Source: Gammaproteobacteria bacterium
GTDB lineage: Bacteria > Pseudomonadota > Gammaproteobacteria > SURF-13
Length of the DNA stretch: 46,739 bases
Direction: 5' to 3'
Assembly: GCA_003599485.1 (NCBI GenBank)
Contig: QZKM01000041.1
Coordinates: 1 to 46,739 of the forward strand
A program made the translations under genes and the position numbers. A model generated the notes under the pieces. The model was not told the DNA's origin and searched no databases. It saw only the letters and a list, made by a program, of their open reading frames with translations. This document shows positions 18,242 to 28,061 of this stretch, piece by piece (the first letter of the stretch is position 1; each line of letters starts with the position of its first letter).

Positions 18242-20332
18242 TCAGGATGGGGCTCCGTATTGCAGCTTGGAAATATCGGCCACGCGCATGAACAGTCCTT
18301 CCAGCTTGGTAAGCAGCGCCAGGCGGTTATCGCGCAGCGCGGCGTCCTCCACCATCACCATCACCTTGTCAAAAAACGCATCCACCGCCGGGCGCAGCGC
18401 TGCAAGCTGCTTCAGCGCCTGAGTATACTCGCCCTGGTGCACCAGGGGCGTCACTTCATTCTCCAGCCGTTCCATCTGCTCCGCCAGCCGCTTTTCCTCC
18501 TCCGCTTCCAATAACGCGAGATCTATCACATCGCGCGCCTCGCCTTTGGCCTGTTTGAGAATGTTGCGGATGCGCTTGTTCGCCGCCGCAAGCGCTTCCG
18601 CCTCCGGCATTTTACGAAACGCCTGTATCGCCTTGAGACGCGGAATAATCCAGTCCATGCGCGTGGGCTTGAGGCTCAGCACGGCATCAACCTCGTCCGC
18701 GCCAAACTCCTGCTCGCGCAGATAGGGCTTCAAGCGCTCCAGCATGAACTCGTACAATTCTGGCACGGTCTCTTTGGCGATCACGCCCGCCGGGAACTGC
18801 GCCTCGGCGATTTCCAGAAGCTGCATCAGATTGAGCGATAAATTTTTTTCCATCAGCGTGCGCAACACGCTCAACGCCGCGCGGCGCAAACCGAACGGGT
18901 CTTTGTCGCCGGTGGGAATCAGGCCGATGCCGTATATGCCGGCCAGCGTATCCAGCTTGTCCGCCAGCCCCACGCAAATACCCCCGCTACTCTCAGGCAC
19001 GCGATCGTAATGCTCGCGTATCGCCTCGGCCACCTCCGGGGCTTCCCCGTCGTGCAACGCGTAATAACGCCCCATGACGCCCTGCAATTCCGGGAACTCG
19101 CCCACCATACCGGTCAGCAGGTCGGCCTTGCATAAATACGCCGCGCGCTCAACCTGCTTGACGTCCGCAGCGAATTTTATTTCCTTCAGTTTTTCCGCAA
19201 CGGCGACGGCGAGCTTCTGCAGACGCTCGACGCGCTGCAACTGACTGCCGAGCTTGTTGTGATACACCACGTTGGCGAGTTTGGGCACACGATCAGCCAG
19301 CTTGGTCTTCTTATCCTGCTCGTAAAAAAACTTGGCGTCCGAAAGGCGTGCGCGCAGCACGCGCTCGTTGCCATGAATGATGGCGGCGGGATTATCCGTC
19401 TGGTTGTTGCTTACAAACAGGAAGCGTGGCAGCAATTTTCCGTTCGCATCAAGCAACGGAAAGTATTTTTGATGCTGCTTCATGGATAGAATCAGGCACT
19501 CCTGCGGCACACTGAGGAATCCAGCGTCGAACTGTCCCGCGTAAACCACGGGGTATTCCACCAGCGCGGTCACTTCATCCAGCAGGTCAGCATCTTCCAA
19601 AGGCTGCGCGTCACCCGCCGCCGCGCGCAACTTGTCTTTTATCAGGCTGCGGCGTTGCTCAAAACCGGGAATGGCCGAGCCCTCTTTTTCGAGCGCTTTT
19701 TCGTAACCATCAGCAGCGGTGAGGGTTATTTTCCCTGTGCCCAGAAAGCGGTGGCCCAGCGTTGTGTTGCCGCTCTGTAAGCCCAGCACCTCGCCCGGCA
19801 CAGTCTTTTTCCCATGCAGCATCACCAGCCCATGCACCGGCCGAACGAATTCCACTTCGCTGCCGCCCCAGCGCATCAGCTTGGCGACGGGGAGTTTTTT
19901 GATGACGCCCGCGACGATGGCGGCGAGATGCTTTTCCAGCGCCTCGCCCGGCTGTTTTGCTCGAAATACAAAATACTCGCCTTTTTTGTCGCTCTGTTTG
20001 TGCAGCGCGGTGATTTCCACGCCGCAGGATTTGGCGAAGCCGGTGAGCGCGGGCGTGGGCTTCTCGTTTTGGTCAAACGCGCTGGCGAGCGCGGGGCCTT
20101 TGCGCTCAATCGTGCGCTCCGGCTGCTTGTCCAGCACATCCTTGATAAGCACAGCCAGGCGGCGTGGTGTGGCGTACCCGGTGACGGCCTGCTCGTAACC
20201 GGCTTCCGCCGCGACGAAACCCTGCTCCTTCAACCCGTCAAATATGCCTTGGCAAAAGGCTTTAGAAAGCTTGAGCAATGATTTGGGCGGCAGCTCTTCG
20301 GTGAGCAGTTCGATGAGTAAACTGTCCTGCAT
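18242..20332 (-). CDS. glyS: Glycine-tRNA ligase beta subunit
   Basis: 696 residues, the standard length. GlyS is the tRNA-binding subunit of the alpha2beta2 glycyl-tRNA synthetase. It starts LLIELLTEELPPKSL, then has YATPRRLAVLI, a central KTVPGEVLGL and LGHRFLG, CLILSMKQHQKYFPLLD, LFVSNNQ, NERVLRARLSDAKFFYEQD, KLDTLAGIYGIGLIPTGDKDPFGLRRAA and a C-terminal anticodon-binding-like helical region ending DNRLALLTKLEGLFMRVADISKLQ. ATG 20332 follows the glyQ stop by 3 bases, so translation is coupled. All landmarks are in place. Confidence 0.98.
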   Translation of the reverse strand: MQDSLLIELLTEELPPKSLLKLSKAFCQGIFDGLKEQGFVAAEAGYEQAVTGYATPRRLAVLIKDVLDKQPERTIERKGPALASAFDQNEKPTPALTGFAKSCGVEITALHKQSDKKGEYFVFRAKQPGEALEKHLAAIVAGVIKKLPVAKLMRWGGSEVEFVRPVHGLVMLHGKKTVPGEVLGLQSGNTTLGHRFLGTGKITLTAADGYEKALEKEGSAIPGFEQRRSLIKDKLRAAAGDAQPLEDADLLDEVTALVEYPVVYAGQFDAGFLSVPQECLILSMKQHQKYFPLLDANGKLLPRFLFVSNNQTDNPAAIIHGNERVLRARLSDAKFFYEQDKKTKLADRVPKLANVVYHNKLGSQLQRVERLQKLAVAVAEKLKEIKFAADVKQVERAAYLCKADLLTGMVGEFPELQGVMGRYYALHDGEAPEVAEAIREHYDRVPESSGGICVGLADKLDTLAGIYGIGLIPTGDKDPFGLRRAALSVLRTLMEKNLSLNLMQLLEIAEAQFPAGVIAKETVPELYEFMLERLKPYLREQEFGADEVDAVLSLKPTRMDWIIPRLKAIQAFRKMPEAEALAAANKRIRNILKQAKGEARDVIDLALLEAEEEKRLAEQMERLENEVTPLVHQGEYTQALKQLAALRPAVDAFFDKVMVMVEDAALRDNRLALLTKLEGLFMRVADISKLQYGAPS

Positions 20333-20335
20333 GGT

Positions 20336-21259
<924 letters not shown>

Positions 21260-21337
21260 GTGAGCTTTGCTGAGGAAAAAGCTAAGTATAGCGTGCCGTG
21301 GCGTGGCTGGTGCAGAATTCAAACCCTTGGGCCGATA

Positions 21338-21384
21338 TGCGCTATTTTAGTGCATTATGAATTTTCATGCCCTGATATAGGGCA
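21338..21384 (+). promoter_or_regulatory. Tandem NtrC binding sites upstream of glnA
   Basis: TGCGCTATTTTAGTGCA (21338-21354) fits the 17-base NtrC pattern TGCRCY-N5-RGTGCA. TGCCCTGATATAGGGCA (21368-21384) is a second, weaker palindrome of the same length, 30 bases away centre to centre, or about three helical turns. They lie near -116 and -86 from the predicted sigma54 start, a distance typical of enhancers. Confidence 0.8.
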
Positions 21385-21435
21385 ACGCATTCTACGTCAC
21401 TTTCAAAAACAAAAGCAAAAAGAGGGATTTATAAA

Positions 21436-21450
21436 TGGCACGTTTCGTGC
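21436..21450 (+). promoter_or_regulatory. Sigma54 (-24/-12) promoter of glnA
   Basis: TGGCACGTTTCGTGC has GG at 21437-21438 and GC at 21449-21450 with exactly ten bases between, and the TGGCACG half is perfect. The start point should be near 21462, giving a leader of about 79 bases. Together with the upstream NtrC sites this marks nitrogen-limited induction. Confidence 0.85.
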
Positions 21451-21540
21451 CAAAATGCTTTTTTACCGTCACGGGTTCCATAACCATAAAGACGGCCATA
21501 CCCCATTACTTAAAAGCCATTTATTAAGCAGGAGAGTTTC

Positions 21541-22947
21541 ATGTCTGAAAAAGTTTTAAAGATGATAAAGGACAACAACGTCAAGTTTGTTGATTTCCGT
21601 TTTGCCGACACCAAGGGAAAGGAGCAGCACGTCTCCGCGCCGGCGCACATCGTGGACGCCGACCTGTTCAAGGACGGCAAAATGTTTGACGGCTCATCCA
21701 TCGCGGGGTGGAAGGGCATCCAGGAGTCGGACATGATTCTCATGCCGGACGCGGACACCGCAGTGATGGACCCGTTTACCGACGAACCCACCCTGCTGCT
21801 GCGCTGCAACATCGTTGAACCCTCCACCATGAAGGGCTATGAGCGCGACCCGCGCTCGCTGGCGCAGCGCTGCGAGGCGTACATGAAGTCCAGCGGCATC
21901 GCCGACACCGCGTTCTTCGGCCCGGAGCCGGAATTCTTTATTTTCGACGACATCCGCTGGGGTTCGGACATGAGCGGCTCATTCGTGAAGATAGACTCCG
22001 AGGAAGCCGCGTGGAATTCGGAAAAGGTATTTGAAGGCGGCAACATCGGTCATCGCCCCGGCATCAAGGGCGGCTACTTTCCGGTGCCGCCGGTGGACTC
22101 ATCGCAGGACATCCGTTCCGCCATGGCGCTCGCCATGGCGGAGATGGGGCTGGTGGTGGAAGCTCACCACCACGAAGTGGCGACCGCCAACCAGAACGAA
22201 ATCGCCACCAAGTTCAACAGCCTGGTGAAGAAGGCCGACGAACTGCTGATCTTGAAGTACGTGGTGATGAACGTCGCCCATCAATACGGCAAGACCGCGA
22301 CCTTCATGCCCAAACCCCTGGTGGGCGACAACGGCTCCGGCATGCACTGCCACCAGTCGCTCGCCAAGGGCGGCCAGAATCTGTTCACCGGCAACAAGTA
22401 CGCCGGGTTGTCGGAACTCGCGCTGTACTACATCGGCGGCATCATCAAGCACGCGCGCGCGCTGAACGCCTTCTGCAATCCCGGCACCAACAGCTACAAG
22501 CGCCTGGTGCCCGGCTTCGAGGCCCCGGTGATGCTCGCCTATTCGGCGCGCAACCGCTCGGCCTCGATCCGCGTGCCCTATGTGGCGAACCCCAAGGCGC
22601 GCCGCATCGAGGTGCGCTTCCCCGACCCCACCGCCAATCCGTACCTCGCCTTCTCGGCCATGGTGATGGCCGGTCTGGACGGCATCCAGAATAAAATTCA
22701 TCCGGGCGAGCCGATGGACAAGGACCTGTACGACCTGCCGCCGGAAGAGGAAGCGCAGATTCCGAAGGTGTGCCATTCGCTGGAGATGGCGCTGGAACAC
22801 CTGGACAAGGATCGCGCCTTCCTCAAGCAGGGCGGGGTGTTCACCGACGACGTGATAGACTCCTACATCGGCCTCAAGATGCAGGAAGTCACACGCCTTC
22901 GCATGACTTCGCACCCGGTCGAGTACGACATGTACTACAGCCTGTAA
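21541..22947 (+). CDS. glnA: Glutamine synthetase type I
   Basis: 468 residues. GlnA makes glutamine from glutamate, ammonia and ATP as a dodecamer. Motifs: [17 protein letters not shown] at the start, [12 protein letters not shown], the first active-site glutamates in [28 protein letters not shown], the ATP-site [18 protein letters not shown], and RSASIRVP. Tyr397 in [10 protein letters not shown] sits at the same number as the adenylylated tyrosine of E. coli, so control by GlnE is expected. The chain ends with [16 protein letters not shown] precedes the ATG by 7 bases. Transcription is read from sigma54/NtrC elements and ends at a strong terminator. Confidence 0.99.
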   Translation: MSEKVLKMIKDNNVKFVDFRFADTKGKEQHVSAPAHIVDADLFKDGKMFDGSSIAGWKGIQESDMILMPDADTAVMDPFTDEPTLLLRCNIVEPSTMKGYERDPRSLAQRCEAYMKSSGIADTAFFGPEPEFFIFDDIRWGSDMSGSFVKIDSEEAAWNSEKVFEGGNIGHRPGIKGGYFPVPPVDSSQDIRSAMALAMAEMGLVVEAHHHEVATANQNEIATKFNSLVKKADELLILKYVVMNVAHQYGKTATFMPKPLVGDNGSGMHCHQSLAKGGQNLFTGNKYAGLSELALYYIGGIIKHARALNAFCNPGTNSYKRLVPGFEAPVMLAYSARNRSASIRVPYVANPKARRIEVRFPDPTANPYLAFSAMVMAGLDGIQNKIHPGEPMDKDLYDLPPEEEAQIPKVCHSLEMALEHLDKDRAFLKQGGVFTDDVIDSYIGLKMQEVTRLRMTSHPVEYDMYYSL

Positions 22948-22965
22948 GGGTCAGGTTCAACACGA

Positions 22966-22990
22966 CGCCCCCGCAAGGGGGCGTTTTTTT
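22966..22990 (+). terminator. Intrinsic terminator of glnA
   Basis: A perfect 7-bp stem CGCCCCC/GGGGGCG with a GCAA loop is followed directly by seven T residues. It lies 19 bases after the glnA stop. The rest of the gap to the peptidase gene (22991-23191) shows no coding frame. Confidence 0.92.
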
Positions 22991-23191
22991 GGCTGTTGGC
23001 GTAAAAAGTGCTACAAAATCTCCGGTCACAAACGAGTTTAGAGTCAAAACCACCCGCAGAATCCGCGAGATTGATTTATACCAAGTCTAAAATTAAGACA
23101 GCCCCAAGGTTGCAATCCGGCAGAGACCGGTGGAAAATGTAAACCAAAGTAAAACCAGCCTGACATACCAAAGAATAACAGGAAAGGGAGC

Positions 23192-24238
23192 ATGAAACTC
23201 CTCAAGTCGGTCAAAGTGTTAATAAAACGTCTGTTCCCGGAGCGCCAGCTTTTCTACCGCAGCCAGGGACGGGTACGGTTTATTTCTTTCGCGCCGGGGG
23301 TACAAATTATCTGCTCTGTGGCGCTATTGGCATGGGGCGGCTGGACCGGCTACCGTGAGATCACCACCGTCACCGATGCCGAGCGCATCGTCATACAGGA
23401 AGAGCGGATCGAGCAACTGTCTTCCGAATCCAGTTCCCTCAGAGTTCAAAATGAAAGCCTCACCCATCAGGTGGGCCAACTGCAAAGTTATCTGCAGGAT
23501 TCGTTGAGCCGGCTGGCCGAAACCAAGGCATTGCATGAAGAGTTGGTGGCGCGAGTGCAGGAACACACTGCATCCGATGTACAACGCATGGGACGCGCGG
23601 TCGCCCTCACCGGCCTCAAACTGGACCAATTGCTGCCCGCTTTGAGCAAGCCCGGCAATAATAAAGGCATGGGCGGACCCCTGGTTGATCCCCATGAAGC
23701 TGATCAAAACCGCGCGCCCTACACCGGGCTGTCCGGTCTTCCCGCCACGCCCCAGGTAGACATCATGGGGAAGCTCGATAAGCAACTGAGCGTCTGGTCT
23801 CAGCTGCGCTCCGTATTGAACCGCCTGCCGCTCGGGATGCCGGTCGAGACCGGACGTGTGACGAGCGGTTTTGGCGCGCGTAGCGACCCCTTCACGCACG
23901 GCTCCGCCGTGCATCACGGTCTCGATATCGCCGCCGGGAAAGGTACGCCCATTTACGCCACCGCCCCGGGCGCGATCACCTTCGCCGGCCGCAACGGCCC
24001 GTACGGCCTCATGGTGGAGATAGACCACGGCCTGGGGATAAAGACGCGCCACGGCCACTTGAGCAAAATCCTGGTCCAGGCGGGTGACCGGGTCTCCTAT
24101 CGTGACAAGATTGCCTTGATGGGTTCGACAGGACGCAGCACCGGACCGCACCTGCATTACGAGGTGGTGTTCAACGGCGTGCCGCAAAACCCGGCCAAAT
24201 TCCTCAAGGCGGGTAAATATGTTCTGGAAGAAGGGTAA
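23192..24238 (+). CDS. M23 family (LytM-type) peptidoglycan endopeptidase, membrane-anchored
   Basis: 348 residues. A basic cytoplasmic N-terminus is followed by one membrane segment (about 33-52), then a coiled coil (about 60-125: ERIEQLSSESSSLRVQNE and onward), a linker and a C-terminal LytM domain (about 225-335). The zinc and catalytic residues are seen in HHGLDIAAGKGTPIYA, HGHLSK and GPHLHYEV, so it should be an active endopeptidase cutting peptide cross-bridges in the periplasm. Its 3' end overlaps a bactofilin gene by 20 bases. M23 peptidase plus bactofilin is the known cell-shape pairing in several bacteria, in which the bactofilin places the enzyme. A GGAAAGGGAG site supports the ATG at 23192. 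Confidence 0.93.
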   Translation: MKLLKSVKVLIKRLFPERQLFYRSQGRVRFISFAPGVQIICSVALLAWGGWTGYREITTVTDAERIVIQEERIEQLSSESSSLRVQNESLTHQVGQLQSYLQDSLSRLAETKALHEELVARVQEHTASDVQRMGRAVALTGLKLDQLLPALSKPGNNKGMGGPLVDPHEADQNRAPYTGLSGLPATPQVDIMGKLDKQLSVWSQLRSVLNRLPLGMPVETGRVTSGFGARSDPFTHGSAVHHGLDIAAGKGTPIYATAPGAITFAGRNGPYGLMVEIDHGLGIKTRHGHLSKILVQAGDRVSYRDKIALMGSTGRSTGPHLHYEVVFNGVPQNPAKFLKAGKYVLEEG

Positions 24239-24650
24239 GGAAGCCAGCGTCGTGAGCAGAAACGGCAGCGCACCCTCCATACTGAGCGCCAATCTGCGCG
24301 TGACGGGTAATCTTGTTACCGACGGCGAACTGCAGGTGGACGGCGCCGTCGAAGGCGACGTGAACGCGGGCCGCCTGACCGTCGGCGAGGCCGCCAAGAT
24401 CACCGGCAACGTCACCGCCGAACAGGTAATCGTGCAGGGAGAAGTGCGCGGCACGATCTGCGCGCGCAGCGTGCAGATCGCGCGCACCGCCAAGGTCGCC
24501 GGCGATATCGGCTGGCGCGAAACACTGTCCATCGAGGCGGGCGCCCATTACGAAGGGCAGTGCAAACATACCGACAAACCGCGCGACACTGGCAAACACC
24601 CTTCCCTGCCTGAATCGGCGCACTCCTTCCTGCAAAAGGCCGCGAGTTGA
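24219..24650 (+). CDS. Bactofilin (DUF583) cytoskeletal protein
   Basis: 143 residues with the short right-handed beta-helix of bactofilins at about 20-115, shown by regular six-residue steps of V/I/G (NLRVTGNLVTDGELQVDGAV, VEGDVNAGRLTVGEAAKITG, VRGTICARSVQIARTAKVAG). The tails are short, polar and flexible. Bactofilins form non-polar filaments on the inner membrane and recruit cell-wall enzymes. The start lies inside the 3' end of the M23 peptidase gene (20-base overlap in another frame), so the two are translated together. An ATG at 24219 with GGCGGG upstream is the best start; the MFWKKGK N-terminus suits a membrane-touching tail. Confidence 0.95.
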   Translation: MFWKKGKEASVVSRNGSAPSILSANLRVTGNLVTDGELQVDGAVEGDVNAGRLTVGEAAKITGNVTAEQVIVQGEVRGTICARSVQIARTAKVAGDIGWRETLSIEAGAHYEGQCKHTDKPRDTGKHPSLPESAHSFLQKAAS

Positions 24651-24753
24651 TCCGCAACACCCGGGTTTCCAAACCCGTCCCTTTGGGTGGTCTTGATGCC
24701 CTCACCGGGCTTTAAGTTGTTTATCACAGTTGCCTGCCTTATGCTAAAGACCT

Positions 24754-25314
24754 ATGATCCGGTCACTTGCACCTGTTGCGCTGGCCTTAGCCTGCCTGGT
24801 TCCGCCCATGCTGGCGCAAGGCGCCGTTTATAAGTGGGTTGGGCCCGACGGAAAGGTCACTTATTCCGACAGGCCGCAACCCGGAGCGCAGGAAATGAAG
24901 CTGCCCAAGGAGCCGCCACCGCCGCCTGAAGTCAAAGCCATTCCCGCCACTGCACCCAGCGCCAGCCCACCCCTGGTAGCCAAGCCCGGCGAAAAACCCG
25001 CCGCGGAGTTTAAAGGCTACAGTAAGGTAGCCATCGTCAAACCCAAAAATGACGAGGCGGTGCGTTCCAACAACGGCAACCTTGATGTGGAGCTCGCCCT
25101 GGAACCGGCGTTTGACTCCACGCTCGGCCACCAGTTCATGGTGAGCGTAGACGGCAAGCCGTTCGGCGAGGCGCAAACACAGCCAAGCTTTCAATTGCTT
25201 AACCTGGACCGCGGCACACACAGCCTGCGCGTAGAAGTCAAAGACGCCCAAGGCAAAACCGTGGGCGATACCGGCTCTATCGTGTTTCACATCTTGCGCG
25301 TGTCGGTGCAGTAG
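24754..25314 (+). CDS. Exported DUF4124-domain protein
   Basis: 186 residues with a Sec signal peptide (about 1-23, cut near MLAQGA). Directly after it comes the short DUF4124 motif YKWVGPDGKVTYSDRPQPGAQ. A proline-rich linker follows (PPPPPEVKAIPATAPSASPP), then a beta-rich segment of about 95 residues that looks like an Ig-like or fibronectin-type fold (FMVSVDGKPFGEAQTQPSFQ, DRGTHSLRVEVKDAQGK). Its job is unknown; proteins of this kind occur before or near glnLG in many gammaproteobacteria. A candidate promoter, TTGTTT-17-TATGCT (24717-24745), would give a nearly leaderless mRNA, so that promoter is uncertain. Confidence 0.85.
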   Translation: MIRSLAPVALALACLVPPMLAQGAVYKWVGPDGKVTYSDRPQPGAQEMKLPKEPPPPPEVKAIPATAPSASPPLVAKPGEKPAAEFKGYSKVAIVKPKNDEAVRSNNGNLDVELALEPAFDSTLGHQFMVSVDGKPFGEAQTQPSFQLLNLDRGTHSLRVEVKDAQGKTVGDTGSIVFHILRVSVQ

Positions 25315-25404
25315 TTTATGAAGAAAATTCTTCGATGCCACCTTTTGTTTATTCCCTCTCCCAAAACCCTATAACATAGCAGCTACTCGCTTCCCCTATC
25401 TTGA

Positions 25405-25421
25405 TGCACCATAATGGTGCA
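25405..25421. promoter_or_regulatory. Consensus NtrC site upstream of glnL-glnG
   Basis: TGCACCATAATGGTGCA is a complete match to the NtrC palindrome TGCACC-N5-GGTGCA. No sigma54 promoter follows it. It overlaps a possible sigma70 promoter (TTGATG at 25401 and TACTAT at 25422), which suggests repression of glnLG by NtrC, as in enteric bacteria. Confidence 0.82.
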
Positions 25422-25523
25422 TACTATCTTTAGTCCGCAGCGTTCCGGCGGTGTAAAAAATTTATAAGTAATTGTTTTTTTGACATTTTATGAAATTTTT
25501 AAGGCATTGGTTCAGGTCTTGCT

Positions 25524-26585
25524 ATGGCTGCTACTGATATGAGCACGGCCAAGCTTTATCCTGCAATCATCGAAAATCTCAACACAGCGGTCCTGCTCCT
25601 GGACGGGGCGTTAAGGGTGACTTACCTCAATCCGGCGGCGGAAACGTTGTTGGCGCTGTCAGCGCGCCGGGCGCGTGGACTTGCACTCGGCGACCTGCTG
25701 CCTGAGGCGCGCGGCTATCTGGAGGCGCTGCGGCGCGCGCTCGCCAACCAGCACCCCTACACCGAGCGCGAGGTGAGTTTGCGCCTGCCGGGTAATCAGG
25801 AACCCGTGGTGGTGGACAGCAGCGTCACGCCGCTCAGCAGTCAGAAGCTGCTGGTGGAGCTGTTGCGCGTGGACCAGCATCTGCGCATCACGCGTGAAGA
25901 GACACGCCTGGCGCAGTATCAGGCCAACCGCGTGGTGCTCAAGGGCCTGGCGCACGAGATCAACAATCCCCTGGGAGGCCTGCGCGGCGCGGCGCAGTTG
26001 CTGGAGCGCGAGATCGATTCAGATAATCTCAAGGAATACACCCGGGTAATTACCGGCGAGGCGGACCGTTTGCAAAATCTTTTGAAGCGCATGCTGACGC
26101 CGGGCAGTCCGCCGCAGCGGCGGATGATTAATATTCACGAGGCGCTGGAGCGGGTGCGCAGTCTGGTGCTGGCCGAAACCCACCAGGGCATTGAGGTGCG
26201 GCGCGATTACGATCCCAGCCTGCCGGAGCTGTCGGCCGATCCGGAGCAGTTGATCCAGGCGCTGCTCAACATCGTGCGCAACGCCGCGCAGGCCCTAGGC
26301 GGCAAAGGCGTGATCCGCCTCGGCACGCGCATCGCGCGCCAGCGCAGCATCGGCCATAAAAGCCATCGCCTGGTGGCGCGCATCACGATTGCGGATAACG
26401 GTCCCGGCATACCGGCACAGATCATGGACACTATTTTTTACCCCATGGTGAGCGGGCGCGCAGGCGGCAGCGGCCTCGGCCTGTCCATCGCGCAAACGCT
26501 GGTCAATCAGCACGATGGGTTGATCGAGTGCACGAGCCGTCCCGGCGATACGGTATTCACGGTTCTGCTGCCATTACAACCATAG
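25524..26585 (+). CDS. glnL: Nitrogen regulation sensor histidine kinase NtrB
   Basis: 353 residues, cytoplasmic. NtrB phosphorylates NtrC when nitrogen is short and, with PII bound, helps dephosphorylate it. A PAS domain (about 12-120: IIENLNTAVLLLDGALRVTYLNPAAETLL) is followed by HisKA with His144 in GLAHEINNPLGGLRGAAQLLE. The HATPase has NIVRNAAQAL, DNGPGIP and GGSGLGLSIAQTLV. There are no membrane segments. The ATG at 25524 and another five codons later are both possible. It precedes glnG by 8 bases. The NtrC site upstream suggests self-limiting control. Confidence 0.97.
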   Translation: MAATDMSTAKLYPAIIENLNTAVLLLDGALRVTYLNPAAETLLALSARRARGLALGDLLPEARGYLEALRRALANQHPYTEREVSLRLPGNQEPVVVDSSVTPLSSQKLLVELLRVDQHLRITREETRLAQYQANRVVLKGLAHEINNPLGGLRGAAQLLEREIDSDNLKEYTRVITGEADRLQNLLKRMLTPGSPPQRRMINIHEALERVRSLVLAETHQGIEVRRDYDPSLPELSADPEQLIQALLNIVRNAAQALGGKGVIRLGTRIARQRSIGHKSHRLVARITIADNGPGIPAQIMDTIFYPMVSGRAGGSGLGLSIAQTLVNQHDGLIECTSRPGDTVFTVLLPLQP

Positions 26586-26593
26586 AGCGCGCC

Positions 26594-28003
26594 ATGTCCA
26601 GAAAAACCATCGTATGGGTCATAGACGACGACCGCTCCATCCGCTGGGTGCTGGAAAAGGCCCTGCAGGGCGCCGACATGCAGGTGCGCTGCTTTGAAAG
26701 CGGGCGCGGCGTGCTGAATGCGCTGGCGCGCGAGACGCCGGACGCGCTCATCAGCGACATCCGCATGCCGGACGTCAACGGCCTGGAACTGTTAAGCGAG
26801 ATCAAGCAGCGTTACCCGCAACTGCCGGTCATCATCATGACCGCGCATTCCGATCTCGACAGCACAGTAGCGGCCTATCAACGCGGAGCGTTCGAGTATC
26901 TGCCCAAGCCGTTTGACGTGGACGAGGCGGTCAACCTGGTGCAGCGTGCGCTCAAGGCAAAGCGCGGCCAGCCAAGCCTGCCCGCGCAAGGCGCGGCAGA
27001 ATTCACGCCGGAGATCATCGGCGAGGCGGCCTCCATGCAGGAGGTGTTCCGCGCCATCGGCAGGCTGTCGCGCTCCAACATCACCGTGCTCATCACCGGG
27101 GAGTCGGGCACGGGCAAGGAACTGGTGGCGCGCGCGCTGCACCGGCACAGTCCGCGCGCCGGCAAGCCTTTCATCGCCCTCAACATGGCCGCGATTCCGC
27201 GCGACCTGCTGGAATCGGAACTGTTCGGGCACGAGCGCGGCGCGTTTACCGGCGCGCAACAGCAACGCATCGGACGTTTCGAACAGGCTGACGGCGGCAC
27301 CTTGTTTCTGGACGAGATCGGCGACATGCCCGCGGAACTGCAAACCCGTTTGCTGCGCGTGCTGGCCGACGGCGAGTTTTACCGCGTGGGCGGCCACCAG
27401 CCGGTGAAGGTGGACGTGCGCATCATCGCCGCCACGCATCAGAATCTGGAACAGCGCGTGCAGCAGGAGCGTTTCCGCGAAGACCTGTTCCACCGGCTTA
27501 ACGTGATCCGCGTCCACACCCCGGCCCTGCGCGAGCGGCGCGAGGATATTCCCGCGCTGGCGCGCCACTTTCTCCTGCAGGCCGCGCGCGAATTAAACGT
27601 CGAGCCGAAGATTTTGAGCGCCGATACCGAAGTACAGTTGTGCAGACTGCCCTGGCCCGGCAACGTGCGCCAACTGGAAAACACCTGCCGCTGGCTCACC
27701 GTGATGACCGTGGGCCAGGTGATACACGCTGAGGATTTGCCTCCGGAACTGCGTCATCCCACCGCCATGGAAGACACGCACGAAGACTGGCAAAGCGCGT
27801 TGCAACACTGGGTGGAACTGCGTTTGATGCATGGGGAGAGCGGTCTGCTCAACAGCGCCACGCCCGATTTCGAGCGCATTATGATCGAGGCCGCGTTGAA
27901 GCACACCGGGGGGCGGCGCCAGGATGCGGCAAAATTGCTCGGCTGGGGACGCAATACCTTGACGCGCAAAATCCAGGAACTGGGATTGAAAGTTTCAGAG
28001 TAG
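26594..28003 (+). CDS. glnG: Nitrogen regulation response regulator NtrC
   Basis: 469 residues, the same as E. coli NtrC. Translation is placed at ATG 26594 (MSRKTIVWVIDDDRSIRWVLEKAL); the open frame reaches upstream into glnL but the family starts here. The receiver has Asp55 in LISDIRMPDVNG. The sigma54-activating AAA+ domain has GESGTGKE (Walker A), the sigma54-contact loop GAFTGA, FLDEIGDMP (Walker B) and RVGGHQPVKVDVRIIAATHQNLE. The C-terminal Fis-like helix-turn-helix contains GRRQDAAKLLGWGRNTLTRKIQEL. Its sites are visible before glnA and glnL in this window. Confidence 0.98.
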   Translation: MSRKTIVWVIDDDRSIRWVLEKALQGADMQVRCFESGRGVLNALARETPDALISDIRMPDVNGLELLSEIKQRYPQLPVIIMTAHSDLDSTVAAYQRGAFEYLPKPFDVDEAVNLVQRALKAKRGQPSLPAQGAAEFTPEIIGEAASMQEVFRAIGRLSRSNITVLITGESGTGKELVARALHRHSPRAGKPFIALNMAAIPRDLLESELFGHERGAFTGAQQQRIGRFEQADGGTLFLDEIGDMPAELQTRLLRVLADGEFYRVGGHQPVKVDVRIIAATHQNLEQRVQQERFREDLFHRLNVIRVHTPALRERREDIPALARHFLLQAARELNVEPKILSADTEVQLCRLPWPGNVRQLENTCRWLTVMTVGQVIHAEDLPPELRHPTAMEDTHEDWQSALQHWVELRLMHGESGLLNSATPDFERIMIEAALKHTGGRRQDAAKLLGWGRNTLTRKIQELGLKVSE

Positions 28004-28061
28004 CTTGCGCATTTTAGATTGAGTATTATGTTCCTTGACCATTTCAGCAGGAAATCACCGG

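Noticed and set aside
24664-24679. CGGGTTTCCAAACCCG palindrome after the bactofilin gene as a terminator.
   Set aside because: There is no T run after it, and the stem has only a 2-base loop unless the inner pairs open. It is at most a small repeat.
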